A DNA stretch of 64,000 nucleotides from Chryseosolibacter histidinae. Lineage in GTDB: Bacteria > Bacteroidota > Bacteroidia > Cytophagales > Cyclobacteriaceae. Positions 37,580 through 45,600 of this stretch are shown piece by piece. Under the pieces are notes generated by a model. It was not told where the DNA came from and did not search any database. It saw only the letters and a list, made by a program, of their open reading frames with translations. The stretch spans positions 1-64,000 of the forward strand of contig NZ_JAHESF010000027.1 in NCBI RefSeq assembly GCF_018598225.1. Reading direction: 5' to 3'. The position numbers and the translations under genes are program-made. The first letter of the stretch is position 1. Each line of letters opens with the position of its first letter.

Positions 37580-38412
37580 CGGTTCGCCTCCTCCATAAAG
37601 GGTGTTTCAAGAGAATCCTGCTCGTGTTTGAGATGGCTTCTCACCACCTCCACGTAAGAGAGCTTCCGGAAGTCCTGCGAGAGCTTCACGGTCAGGTCGT
37701 AGAACAGTGTTTCGTTCTGTTTTACATCTTCGATGGTGCCCACCATCACACCTTCCGGGAAGATGGCGTTGTAAGCCGAGGTAACGATGGTATCGCCTTT
37801 CATGGGTGCCACGTGGCGGGGTACAAAATCAAGCTGCACATAATCTGGGTCGCGGCCGTTCCAGCTCACAGAGCCGAAGAAACCGGTGCGGGTCATCAGC
37901 ACAGACACCCGGTTGTCTTTGTGGAGGATAGACATCACCACGCTGTAGTGTTTCGAAACTGCCTTCACCTTGCCAACGGCGCCCAGGGGACTGATCACCG
38001 CCATGCCGGCAGCCACACTGTCTGCCGACCCTTTGTTGATGGTGAGGTAGTTGGTAGAACGGTTCACGGAGTTGTTCACTACTTTGGCGCTGATGAAATC
38101 GAATTGTTTGAGCCTTGCTGAATCGGTGATGGCAAAACTGGCGGTATCTTTCAACTGGTTGAACTGCTCGAGCTTGCTGCGCAGGTAAGCATTCTCTTCT
38201 GCCAGCGTGCTGTTGATGTTGCGCAGTAAAAAATATTCCCGCACGCCCTGCGATAAGGTGTTGAGGCTTGCAACGGTACTGTTCGACGAGTTAAAGAAAC
38301 GTGCGCCCTGGTACTGATTGTTTTCGATGATCAGCCAGGCGCAAATAACTTCCAGGACTAAGAACGTGAAAAAGGCACGGTATTGGTAAAAGAACAGAAA
38401 GAGCCTCTCCAT
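37576..38412 (-). CDS. mreC: Rod shape-determining protein MreC
   Basis: 278 residues. One membrane anchor near the N-terminus (YRAFFTFLVLEVICAWLII), a coiled coil at about 60-95 (LAEENAYLRSKLEQFN), then the periplasmic beta-barrel domains with YLTINKGSADSVAAGMAVISPLGAVGKV. It links MreB to the periplasmic synthases. Four bases separate it from mreB, and it overlaps mreD. Confidence 0.94.
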   Translation of the reverse strand: MERLFLFFYQYRAFFTFLVLEVICAWLIIENNQYQGARFFNSSNSTVASLNTLSQGVREYFLLRNINSTLAEENAYLRSKLEQFNQLKDTASFAITDSARLKQFDFISAKVVNNSVNRSTNYLTINKGSADSVAAGMAVISPLGAVGKVKAVSKHYSVVMSILHKDNRVSVLMTRTGFFGSVSWNGRDPDYVQLDFVPRHVAPMKGDTIVTSAYNAIFPEGVMVGTIEDVKQNETLFYDLTVKLSQDFRKLSYVEVVRSHLKHEQDSLETPFMEEANR

Positions 38413-38416
38413 GGAA

Positions 38417-39442
38417 TCAGGTCATCAATACAGCACGGAATTTTTCCAGATTTTTAAGCGCTGCACCGGTTCCTCTCACAACGGCCTTCAGCGGATCTTC
38501 TGCCACGTGGATGGGCAGCTTGGTCTTGAGGGCAAGGCGTTTGTCAAGCCCCCGCAGCAGCGCGCCTCCTCCGGTCAGATAGATACCGCGTTCATAGATA
38601 TCGGCAGAAAGCTCCGGAGGTGATGTTTCCAAAGCCTTGAGCACAGCCTCTTCCAGTTTCGATACTGACTTGTCGAGGGCAAAAGCTACTTCTGAATAAG
38701 AGATCTTGATGGTCTTGGGAATACCCGTCATCAGGTCGCGGCCCCTGATCTCGTAATCTTCGGGTCCGTCATCCAGCTCCGTCAGGGCCGAGCCAACTTC
38801 GATCTTCACTTTTTCGGCAGAGCGTTCGCCGATGAGCAGGTTGTGCTGGCGACGCATATAGTCAAGGATATCGCGGTTAAAGGTATCTCCGGCAACACGG
38901 ATTGACTGGTCGCAGACAATGCCTGACAGGGCGATCACGGCGATGTCAGTGGTTCCTCCTCCGATGTCAACGATCATGTTACCCACCGGCATCTCGATGT
39001 CGATGCCTGTGCCAATAGCGGCAGCGATGGGTTCGTAGATCATGTATACCTCCTTAGCCCCGGCGTGCTCGGCAGAATCGCGCACAGCCCGCTTCTCCAC
39101 CTCGGTGATCCCTGATGGGATACAGATCACCATCCTGTATGACGGTGGGAACATACGCTTGCCGGTGTCGATCATTTTGATCAGTCCGCGGATCATCATC
39201 TCGGCAGCCTGGAAGTCGGCAATAACACCCTCTTTCAGCGGGCGGATGGTCTTGATGTGCTCATGGGTCTTCTCATGCATCTGCATAGCCTCTCTGCCAA
39301 TAGCGAGCACTTTGTTGGCCTGCTTGTCGAGCGCAATGATGGAAGGTTCGTCTACTACGATCTTGTCCCGATAAATGATGAGTGTGTTTGCTGTGCCCAG
39401 GTCTATGGCAATGTCACTGGTGAAGAAGTCGAGGAATCCCAT
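38417..39442 (-). CDS. mreB: Rod shape-determining protein MreB
   Basis: 341 residues. The actin-fold motifs are complete: DLGTANTLIIY (phosphate 1), VDIGGGTTDIAVIALSG (phosphate 2) and YLTGGGALLRGLDKRL (adenosine). It polymerises under the inner membrane and directs wall elongation. It is the first gene of mreB-mreC-mreD-mrdA-rodA, which shows the cell is rod-shaped or filamentous. Confidence 0.97.
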   Translation of the reverse strand: MGFLDFFTSDIAIDLGTANTLIIYRDKIVVDEPSIIALDKQANKVLAIGREAMQMHEKTHEHIKTIRPLKEGVIADFQAAEMMIRGLIKMIDTGKRMFPPSYRMVICIPSGITEVEKRAVRDSAEHAGAKEVYMIYEPIAAAIGTGIDIEMPVGNMIVDIGGGTTDIAVIALSGIVCDQSIRVAGDTFNRDILDYMRRQHNLLIGERSAEKVKIEVGSALTELDDGPEDYEIRGRDLMTGIPKTIKISYSEVAFALDKSVSKLEEAVLKALETSPPELSADIYERGIYLTGGGALLRGLDKRLALKTKLPIHVAEDPLKAVVRGTGAALKNLEKFRAVLMT

Positions 39443-39549
39443 TGTGAGTTTAAGAGGCTTAAGTGAGTTAAAAAATTGATGGGCGAAATTACATAAATAT
39501 TGGATTGATTCAGTAGTATAATCCAGCGAAAAAACTTACAAGGGGTTGG

Positions 39550-39581
39550 TAACACCCCCGTCCGTTATAACAGGGGTGTTA
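39550..39581. terminator. Hairpin between purH and mreB
   Basis: TAACACCCC (39550-39558) pairs with GGGGTGTTA (39573-39581) around a 14-base loop. It lies 66 bases after the purH stop on the minus strand; no T-run follows, so terminator function is uncertain. Confidence 0.45.
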
Positions 39582-39646
39582 GCGGTAAGTAGTCGACTGC
39601 AAAGACCAAAAGTCGTACACGGGTTGACTTTTGGAAGTGGCAGGTT

Positions 39647-41173
39647 TTAATGTTTAAAGTGACGGATTCCTGTAAATACCATAGCCATGTTATGGCTATC
39701 GCAGAAGGCGATCGAATCCTGATCTTTCACAGAACCACCGGGCTGAATCACGGCTTCTATACCATGCTGGTGGGCTATTTCAACGCAGTCGGGAAAAGGA
39801 AAGAAAGCGTCTGATGCCATCACTGCGCCCTTGAGGCTGAACCCGAAAGCCGCAGCTTTTTCGATAGCCTGTTTCAGGGCATCCACCCGCGAGGTCTGGC
39901 CCACGCCGCTGGCCAGCAACTGACCGTTCACAGCAAGGATAATGGTGTTCGACTTGGTGTGCTTGCATACCTTGCTGGCAAAGAGCAACGCCTCCACTTC
40001 AGTGGCCGTAGGAGCCTTTTTAGTTACTGTTTTGAGGTCTTCTCTCGCGTCGGTCTTCAGGTCCAGGTCCTGCTCGATCACACCATTCAGGATGCTCTTG
40101 AACTGGCGGGTCTCTTTTAGCCCTTGCTTCTGCCGCAGGATCATCCTGTTCTTTTTAGACTTCAAAAGGTTCAGCGCCTCCTGGCTATAATCCGGGGCAA
40201 TAATGATCTCGAAAAAGAGCTTGTTGATCTCTTCCGCTGCCGCCAGGTCCACGGTCTTGTTCGTGGCCAGGATGCCTCCGAAAGCAGAGATCGTATCGGC
40301 CTGAAATGCCTTCAGGTAAGCTTCTTTCACGGTTGCTGCTGTAGCCACACCACAGGCATTGGTGTGTTTGATGATGACAAAGGCTGTTTCACCTTCAAAC
40401 TCTTTCACCAGGCTAACAGCGGCGTCAACGTCTACCAGGTTGTTGTACGAAAGCTCTTTGCCGTTGAGCTGCTCGAACAGCGCTTCCAGGTCGCCATGGT
40501 AGCTGCCCTGCTGATGCGGGTTCTCGCCATAGCGAAGGGTGCGGCTTTGCTGGATGCTCTTTTTGAAACCAGGCATCTTGAACTCCTGGTTGAAGTAATT
40601 GAAAATAGCAGTATCGTAGTGCGATGTTACATCGAATGCCAGGGCAGCAAACCGCTTCCGGTCTGCCAGGTCTGAAGTGCACTGCTTTGCTTCCAGCAGC
40701 TGTTGTAATTCCGGATATTGTTGACGGGATGATACAATTATTACATCATTGAAATTTTTGGCAGCGCCGCGGATGAGAGAAATTCCTCCGATGTCGATCT
40801 TTTCGATGATGTCTTCTTCTGTTCCACCCTTAGCGACAGTTTCCTCGAAGGGGTAAAGGTCAACGATCACCATGTCGATAGGAGCGATGTTGAACTCCTT
40901 TGTCTGCTTCAGGTCACCGGCATCTTCACGCCTGAAAAGTATACCTCCGAACACTGCAGGGTGAAGCGTCTTTACGCGGCCTCCGAAGATAGAAGGGTAG
41001 CCTGTAAGCGTTTCAACCGGCGTTACTTTGTAGCCAAGCTTTTCAATGAATTCCTGGGTGCCTCCCGTAGAGACGAATTCTACGCCGGCTTTACCCAGCT
41101 GCCGGATGATGGGCTCAAGGTTGTCTTTGTAATAAACAGAAATGAGGGCTCTCGAAATTTTACGATTCGACAT
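39647..41173 (-). CDS. purH: Bifunctional AICAR transformylase / IMP cyclohydrolase
   Basis: 508 residues. The N-terminal MGS-like cyclohydrolase domain (ALISVYYKDNLEPIIRQLGKAGVEFVSTGGT) covers about 1-200. The transformylase follows with LRYGENPHQQGSYHG and the catalytic FVIIKHTNACGVA. It performs the last two steps of IMP synthesis. No other pur gene adjoins it; purN is at 50.7 kb. Confidence 0.96.
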   Translation of the reverse strand: MSNRKISRALISVYYKDNLEPIIRQLGKAGVEFVSTGGTQEFIEKLGYKVTPVETLTGYPSIFGGRVKTLHPAVFGGILFRREDAGDLKQTKEFNIAPIDMVIVDLYPFEETVAKGGTEEDIIEKIDIGGISLIRGAAKNFNDVIIVSSRQQYPELQQLLEAKQCTSDLADRKRFAALAFDVTSHYDTAIFNYFNQEFKMPGFKKSIQQSRTLRYGENPHQQGSYHGDLEALFEQLNGKELSYNNLVDVDAAVSLVKEFEGETAFVIIKHTNACGVATAATVKEAYLKAFQADTISAFGGILATNKTVDLAAAEEINKLFFEIIIAPDYSQEALNLLKSKKNRMILRQKQGLKETRQFKSILNGVIEQDLDLKTDAREDLKTVTKKAPTATEVEALLFASKVCKHTKSNTIILAVNGQLLASGVGQTSRVDALKQAIEKAAAFGFSLKGAVMASDAFFPFPDCVEIAHQHGIEAVIQPGGSVKDQDSIAFCDSHNMAMVFTGIRHFKH

Positions 41174-41224
41174 GAAGGTTAAAGGTTATTGCAAAAAGAT
41201 ATAAGGGCCTAAGGTTGCTACGGA

Positions 41225-42058
41225 TCAGCCGGTGATCTGGTCACTCTCCTCGTATTCTTCAAACTCGATCACAAAATCGTCGGCATCGAGGTAAGCAGGA
41301 AAACGGTCGCGGAATGCATGGAGCGCGTTGGCGTTGAGCTCCAGGGTGCGGGTGGTCTCCATACCTTCGTTCGTGAAAATGGGATCACCTTTCGGACTGA
41401 TCACGGCCGAATTGCCGTTGTATTCCACGCCGGAACCATCCTGGCCAACGCGGTTCACGCCCACCACATAGCTAAGGTTCTCAATGGCGCGGGCGCGCAG
41501 CAGGGTATTCCAGGCATCGATGCGGATGGTGGGCCAGTTGGCTACGTAGATCATCACGTCGTACGACAGCTTTTTGGCGGCATGGTCCCACTTATTGCGG
41601 CTCCACACGGGGAAACGCAGGTCATAGCACACCAGCGGGCAGATCCTCCAGCCCTTCCAGGTGCCTATCAGCAGGCTTTCTCCGGCCGCGTAGGTCTTAT
41701 GTTCATTGTCCATCCTGAAGAGGTGGCGTTTATCGTAGGTGCGGTAGACACCGCCTGGTTCCATCCACAGCAGCCGGTTATAATAGCGGTCGTGCACCCT
41801 CACAATATAGCTGCCCAGGATCAGCGCGCCGGTCTGGTCGGCCATCTGTTTCATCCACTTGAAGGTGCGCATGTTCATGTGCTCGGCAAGCCGGGGGGCA
41901 TTCATGGTAAAGCCGGTGGTAAACATCTCGGGCAAGACGATCACATCGGTGGTGTTGGCGCCGATCTGCCAGATCTTTTCTTCGAACATCGCCAGGTTGG
42001 CCTCAATTTCTTCCCAATGAAGATCGGATTGAATAAGCGTGATTTTCAGGTCCTGCAT
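41225..42058 (-). CDS. Omega-amidase (nitrilase superfamily, YafV-like)
   Basis: 277 residues from the ATG at 42058; the longer frame upstream runs through spacer DNA. The nitrilase catalytic triad is visible: Glu in VIVLPEMFTTGF, Lys in YDKRHLF and Cys in CPLVCYDLRFPVW. The sequence pattern fits YafV/Nit2-type omega-amidases, which hydrolyse 2-oxoglutaramate and 2-oxosuccinamate. The gene lies downstream of a methionine/glutamine aminotransferase, the enzyme that makes those products, so the pair probably serves methionine salvage. Confidence 0.88.
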   Translation of the reverse strand: MQDLKITLIQSDLHWEEIEANLAMFEEKIWQIGANTTDVIVLPEMFTTGFTMNAPRLAEHMNMRTFKWMKQMADQTGALILGSYIVRVHDRYYNRLLWMEPGGVYRTYDKRHLFRMDNEHKTYAAGESLLIGTWKGWRICPLVCYDLRFPVWSRNKWDHAAKKLSYDVMIYVANWPTIRIDAWNTLLRARAIENLSYVVGVNRVGQDGSGVEYNGNSAVISPKGDPIFTNEGMETTRTLELNANALHAFRDRFPAYLDADDFVIEFEEYEESDQITG

Positions 42059-42191
42059 ATGTCGTAGTGGTTTGTTCCCGGGTCCCCGGGAGCCCGGAGA
42101 AAAGTCATCGGACCGCAAAGAAAACGAAAGGGGGGCAAAATGTCTAAGAAAATTTCGGGCGTGGGGTCCCATCTAACGCGCGTGCCTTCTT

Positions 42192-42267
42192 TTTCCCGCA
42201 GATCTCGCGGATTAGCGCAGATACCTCATTTTCAAAATCTGCGTAAATCTGCGCAATCAGCGGGAAA
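42192..42267. repeat. Hairpin of CGCAGAT-type words
   Basis: TTTCCCGC at 42192-42199 pairs with GCGGGAAA at 42260-42267. Between them lie imperfect inverted copies of GGATTAGCGCAGAT and ATCTGCGCAATC. It sits in the gap between the aminotransferase and omega-amidase genes. Confidence 0.75.
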
Positions 42268-42277
42268 TGAATTCGAG

Positions 42278-43420
42278 TCAGATCTTTTTTAGGATCTCCC
42301 CCGCTTTTGCCAGGGTCTCTTCTTTTTTGGCGAAGCAGAACCGGAGCAGCCGGTTGTCGGTCTTATCCTGGTAAAAAACCGATACCGGGATGGCAGCAAC
42401 CTTGAATTTTTTGGTCAGTGTTTCAGCCATCCCAACGTCTCCCGTGCTGGCAATATTCCGGTAAGACACCACCTGGAAATACGATCCATGGCAGGGCAAC
42501 GGTTCAAAAGAAGATCCCCTGATCTGTTCAAGGAAAAAGTCGCGCTTGCGCTGATAGAAGTTCCCCAGGTTCCGGTAGTGGTCGGGGTTCTTCATGTATT
42601 CGGCCAGGGCCATCTGCACGGGCGTGTTTACGGCGAAGACAATGAACTGGTGTGTTTTGCGGATCTCGCGGGTGAGGTTCTCCGGCGCAACCACATACCC
42701 GGTTTTCCATCCCGTGGCGTGAAAGGTTTTGCCGAATGAGAAGATGGCCACACTCTGCGCCGCCAGCCCGGGCCGGGTAAGCACACTTCTGTGGGGAATG
42801 CCGTCATAAATAAGCCTGTCATAGACCTCATCGCTCAACACGATCAGGTTGTGCTTCAGGGCCAGCCGCTCCAACTCCTGCAGGTCTTCTTCCTGCAACA
42901 CGGCTCCGCTCGGGTTGTGAGGTGTGTTCACCATGATCATCCTCGTTCGGGGCGTGATCTTCTTCTTCACTTCATCCCAATCGATTGAAAAGCCTGGGAA
43001 GCGCAGGTTGATCTGAACAGGTATGCCTCCGTTGAGACGTATAGCCGGATCGTAGCTGTCGTAAGCCGGGTCGAAAAGGATCACCTCATCACCGGGGTTG
43101 ATGAATGCCGAAATACACGAGAAGATGCCTTCCGTTGCCCCGGCTGTTACGGTGATGCCAGTTTCAGGGTCGGCCTTGTGTCCGTAGGTGTGCATGATCA
43201 CTTCGGCAATGATGTGTCGCAGGGCAGGCACCCCGGGCATAGGTGCATACTGGTTGTTGCCCTCCATCATGTAGCGGTGCACCAGGTGAATGATGGTATC
43301 ATCCAAAGCAAAGTCCGGAAATCCCTGTGATAGATTGATGGCTCCATGTTCCAACGCCATCTTCGACATCACCGCGAAAATAGAAGTGCCGATATCGGGG
43401 AGTCTTGACTGTACGATCAT
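42278..43420 (-). CDS. Methionine aminotransferase (YbdL-like, fold type I)
   Basis: 380 residues. Aminotransferase class I/II motifs: LSQGFPDF near 33-40, MVNTPHNPSGAVL, LSDEVYDRL and the PLP lysine in SFGKTFHATGWKTGY. The SQGFPDF and FGKTFHATGWK forms are typical of YbdL/glutamine transaminase K proteins that prefer methionine, aromatic amino acids and glutamine. Its neighbour omega-amidase removes the 2-oxo-amide product and drives the reaction, so the two likely regenerate methionine from 4-methylthio-2-oxobutanoate. Confidence 0.9.
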   Translation of the reverse strand: MIVQSRLPDIGTSIFAVMSKMALEHGAINLSQGFPDFALDDTIIHLVHRYMMEGNNQYAPMPGVPALRHIIAEVIMHTYGHKADPETGITVTAGATEGIFSCISAFINPGDEVILFDPAYDSYDPAIRLNGGIPVQINLRFPGFSIDWDEVKKKITPRTRMIMVNTPHNPSGAVLQEEDLQELERLALKHNLIVLSDEVYDRLIYDGIPHRSVLTRPGLAAQSVAIFSFGKTFHATGWKTGYVVAPENLTREIRKTHQFIVFAVNTPVQMALAEYMKNPDHYRNLGNFYQRKRDFFLEQIRGSSFEPLPCHGSYFQVVSYRNIASTGDVGMAETLTKKFKVAAIPVSVFYQDKTDNRLLRFCFAKKEETLAKAGEILKKI

Positions 43421-43424
43421 GATT

Positions 43425-43520
43425 ATGCAGGATTTTCACGATTGACTGGATTAATATCAGGGTTTTTCTTCATCATTCGGTATTCAATCCTGTTTAATCC
43501 TGTTAATCCTCTAATCCTGG
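43425..43520. repeat. CAGGATT-type words in inverted arrangement
   Basis: CAGGATTTTCACGATTGACTGGATTAAT forms on the left face AATCCTGTTTAATCCTGTTA forms on the right, in the gap between def and the aminotransferase gene. Confidence 0.75.
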
Positions 43521-44072
43521 TTATTTCTTGGGTGCCAGTATCCGGTATTCGGTATCCACCTTCCCTTTGGTGATGTCAGAGAGCTTGCCTTTGAGCAAAC
43601 GTTTTTTGAGGGGTGTGAGGTAATCGAGGAAGAGCTTGCCTTCGATGTGGTCATACTCATGCTGGATGATGCGCGCCTTCATGCCGTCGAACGCCTCTTC
43701 ATGCAGGTTCCAGTCTTCGTCGTAATACCGGATGCGCAGTTTTTCTTTCCTCGATATTTTTTCGCGTATGTTCGGAATGCTCAGGCAGCCTTCTTCAAAC
43801 TCCCAGGGCGTTCCCAGCTCTTCCAGCATCACCGGGTTCACAAACGCTTTTTTGAAACCTTCCATGTCGGGCTCTTCTTCCAGGGCCGATCCATCAACCA
43901 CAAAAAGCCGCACGCTCTTGCCGATCTGGGGGGCAGCCAGGCCAATGCCGCTGGCCGCATACATGGTCTCGAACATATCGCCAACCAGCTGTTTCAGGTC
44001 AGTTCCTGTCGGAATTTCTTTCGCGCGTTGCCTGAGCACAGGGTCGCCGTACACTACTATCGGGTAAATCAT
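43521..44072 (-). CDS. def: Peptide deformylase
   Basis: 183 residues. All three motifs are present: GIGLAAPQIG, EEGCLSIP with the metal Cys, and IQHEYDHIEGKLF with HExxH-type His ligands. It removes the formyl group from nascent chains. It stands between two repeat-filled gaps. Confidence 0.97.
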   Translation of the reverse strand: MIYPIVVYGDPVLRQRAKEIPTGTDLKQLVGDMFETMYAASGIGLAAPQIGKSVRLFVVDGSALEEEPDMEGFKKAFVNPVMLEELGTPWEFEEGCLSIPNIREKISRKEKLRIRYYDEDWNLHEEAFDGMKARIIQHEYDHIEGKLFLDYLTPLKKRLLKGKLSDITKGKVDTEYRILAPKK

Positions 44073-44083
44073 CCTCCAAAGTT

Positions 44084-44284
44084 AAACAGGATTTTAAAGA
44101 TTTACAGAATGAACAGGATTAAATACCGGATTCGAAGATTTGCACGAGTTGACAGTGAAGGACTTACAGAAGGTACGAGGTACGAATGACGAGGTACGAT
44201 TACAACGACGTTCTCTGCAGGGCCGTGGACTGTTGACTGTCGACCGTGGACTGATTGCCTACTGTCCGATGCCTACTGCCTACT
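44084..44284. repeat. Spacer with four word-repeat families
   Basis: In order: CAGGATT words at 44084-44130; AAGGTACGAGGTACGAATGACG words at 44171-44199; CCGTGGACTGTTGACTGTCG words at 44222-44254; GCCTACTGTCCGATGCCTAC words at 44255-44284. The last one runs into the 3' end of ruvX. Confidence 0.75.
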
Positions 44285-44686
44285 AGTCATAAAAGACTGA
44301 AGTATGATCGTAGCACTGATCTTATCCACATTACCCTTCACCTGCCGGTCTTTCTTTTTCATGCCGCCTTCTATAAGGGCGCGTTGGGCCATGGTGCTGG
44401 TGAACCGCTCGTCTGCCAGGTGAACCGGTTTCTGGGGGAAGATCTTCGTTAGCTCTTCTACAAATTTTCTCACGTAAGGGGCGATCTCCGAGTCTTTGTT
44501 CAGCAGCGTTTTGGGCATGCCTACTACGAACTCGTCAACAGTCTCTTGCTGCGCATAGCGGGTCAGAAATGTAAGGAGGGTTGCAGTGTCCACGGTATCC
44601 AGCGGTGTGGCGATGATGCGCAGGGGATCTGAAACGGCAATGCCCGTTCTTTTCAGTCCGTAGTCGATGGCGACGATCCTGCCCAT
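44273..44686 (-). CDS. ruvX: Holliday junction resolvase / pre-16S rRNA nuclease (YqgF family)
   Basis: 137 residues. The RNase H-like fold starts VAIDYGLKRTGIAVSD and has VVGMPKTL near 62-69 and DERFTSTMA near 98-106, supplying the acidic residues. In E. coli the family member matures 16S rRNA 5' ends; Holliday junction cleavage has also been proposed. The last codons overlap a GCCTACTG repeat tract. It lies 12 bases behind the RIC-like gene. Confidence 0.93.
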   Translation of the reverse strand: MGRIVAIDYGLKRTGIAVSDPLRIIATPLDTVDTATLLTFLTRYAQQETVDEFVVGMPKTLLNKDSEIAPYVRKFVEELTKIFPQKPVHLADERFTSTMAQRALIEGGMKKKDRQVKGNVDKISATIILQSFMTSRQ

Positions 44687-44698
44687 AAAAGTGGAGAC

Positions 44699-45454
44699 TT
44701 AGTTCAGGGTGGCTTTTTCGAAGAAGGCCTTGCGCACTTTGTTCTCGATGGCCATGGCTTTCGGGAAGAGAATCTCATTCTCGATGCGGGCGTGGGTGAT
44801 GAGACTTTTTTCGAAAGCCTTCAGCTCGTTGTAGATCACTTTTACGTGAAGCGGCGCGTTGGAGCTGAGGATATAATTTTTGGTGATCTTGCGGATGCCT
44901 TCCATTTCATCGTCGTGCGCCTCGTGCTCGATGGCAAATTTCTGAACGGAATTTTTTTCCAACAGATAATAGAGTTTGCCGGGAAGATAACTGCCCTTGG
45001 ATGCCCGCTCGAGCGCAATAATGAAATTGAATAAAGTATCTTCTTCTTCGTAGATATGCTCGATAAAATCCTCCACAAAAAGCGGGAACACCAGCTTCAG
45101 GTCGCGCTCCACAGGCTGATAGTCGTCGTGGTGTGCCTTGAAGCTTTCCACCAGCCGGGCGATATAAGGAAGCTTGTGCTTGATGAAGAGAAAATGCGAG
45201 TGCTTAAGGTATTCGATGATCAGGTCTATCGGATAAGATACCAGCGGCAGGTCTGCTTCATGCAGATGTGTTGGCGCCTCCAGCTCTTTTACCACCTGGT
45301 CAACCTTCAGTCCACGCTGCTTGCAGACCTGTTCGAGGGTGAATTCGGAATATTCGTAAAATTTGATCCCGAAATAGAACAATACATACGCGTGAACATA
45401 GTTCTGGTCAACCAGTTCCGCGATGAGCTTATCTTTCAGGCCTGTCTTGTTCAT
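44699..45454 (-). CDS. RIC-like hemerythrin-domain protein (iron-sulfur cluster repair family)
   Basis: 251 residues from the ATG at 45454. The N-terminal region (about 1-75) is helical, and the rest has the hemerythrin-like pattern of His/Glu: YLKHSHFLFIKHKLPY, AHHDDY, FVEDFIEHIYEEED, EHEAHDDEMEGI and THARIENEILFPKA. This matches YtfE/ScdA (RIC) di-iron proteins that repair iron-sulfur clusters after nitrosative or oxidative stress. The usual N-terminal Cys-containing ScdA_N signature is weak, so assignment to the wider family is safer than to RIC itself. Confidence 0.8.
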   Translation of the reverse strand: MNKTGLKDKLIAELVDQNYVHAYVLFYFGIKFYEYSEFTLEQVCKQRGLKVDQVVKELEAPTHLHEADLPLVSYPIDLIIEYLKHSHFLFIKHKLPYIARLVESFKAHHDDYQPVERDLKLVFPLFVEDFIEHIYEEEDTLFNFIIALERASKGSYLPGKLYYLLEKNSVQKFAIEHEAHDDEMEGIRKITKNYILSSNAPLHVKVIYNELKAFEKSLITHARIENEILFPKAMAIENKVRKAFFEKATLN

Positions 45455-45462
45455 GGATCTTG

Positions 45463-45492
45463 TAAATATAACCAGAAAACCGTTTTTCAAAA
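45463..45492 (-). promoter_or_regulatory. Candidate promoter of the RIC-like gene and ruvX
   Basis: The minus strand has TTTTG (45492-45488) and TATATTTA (45470-45463) 17 bases apart. The -7 box differs from consensus in the last base. Confidence 0.4.
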
Positions 45493-45600
45493 GTAATTTA
45501 TTTGCCGAAACCGGCTTTTATAAGCCTTTAGATTTTCATGCCAACAATTATTTTAGCACTTCGTTATATTATTTACTGTTATAGCGCTTAAAGCAGACGT

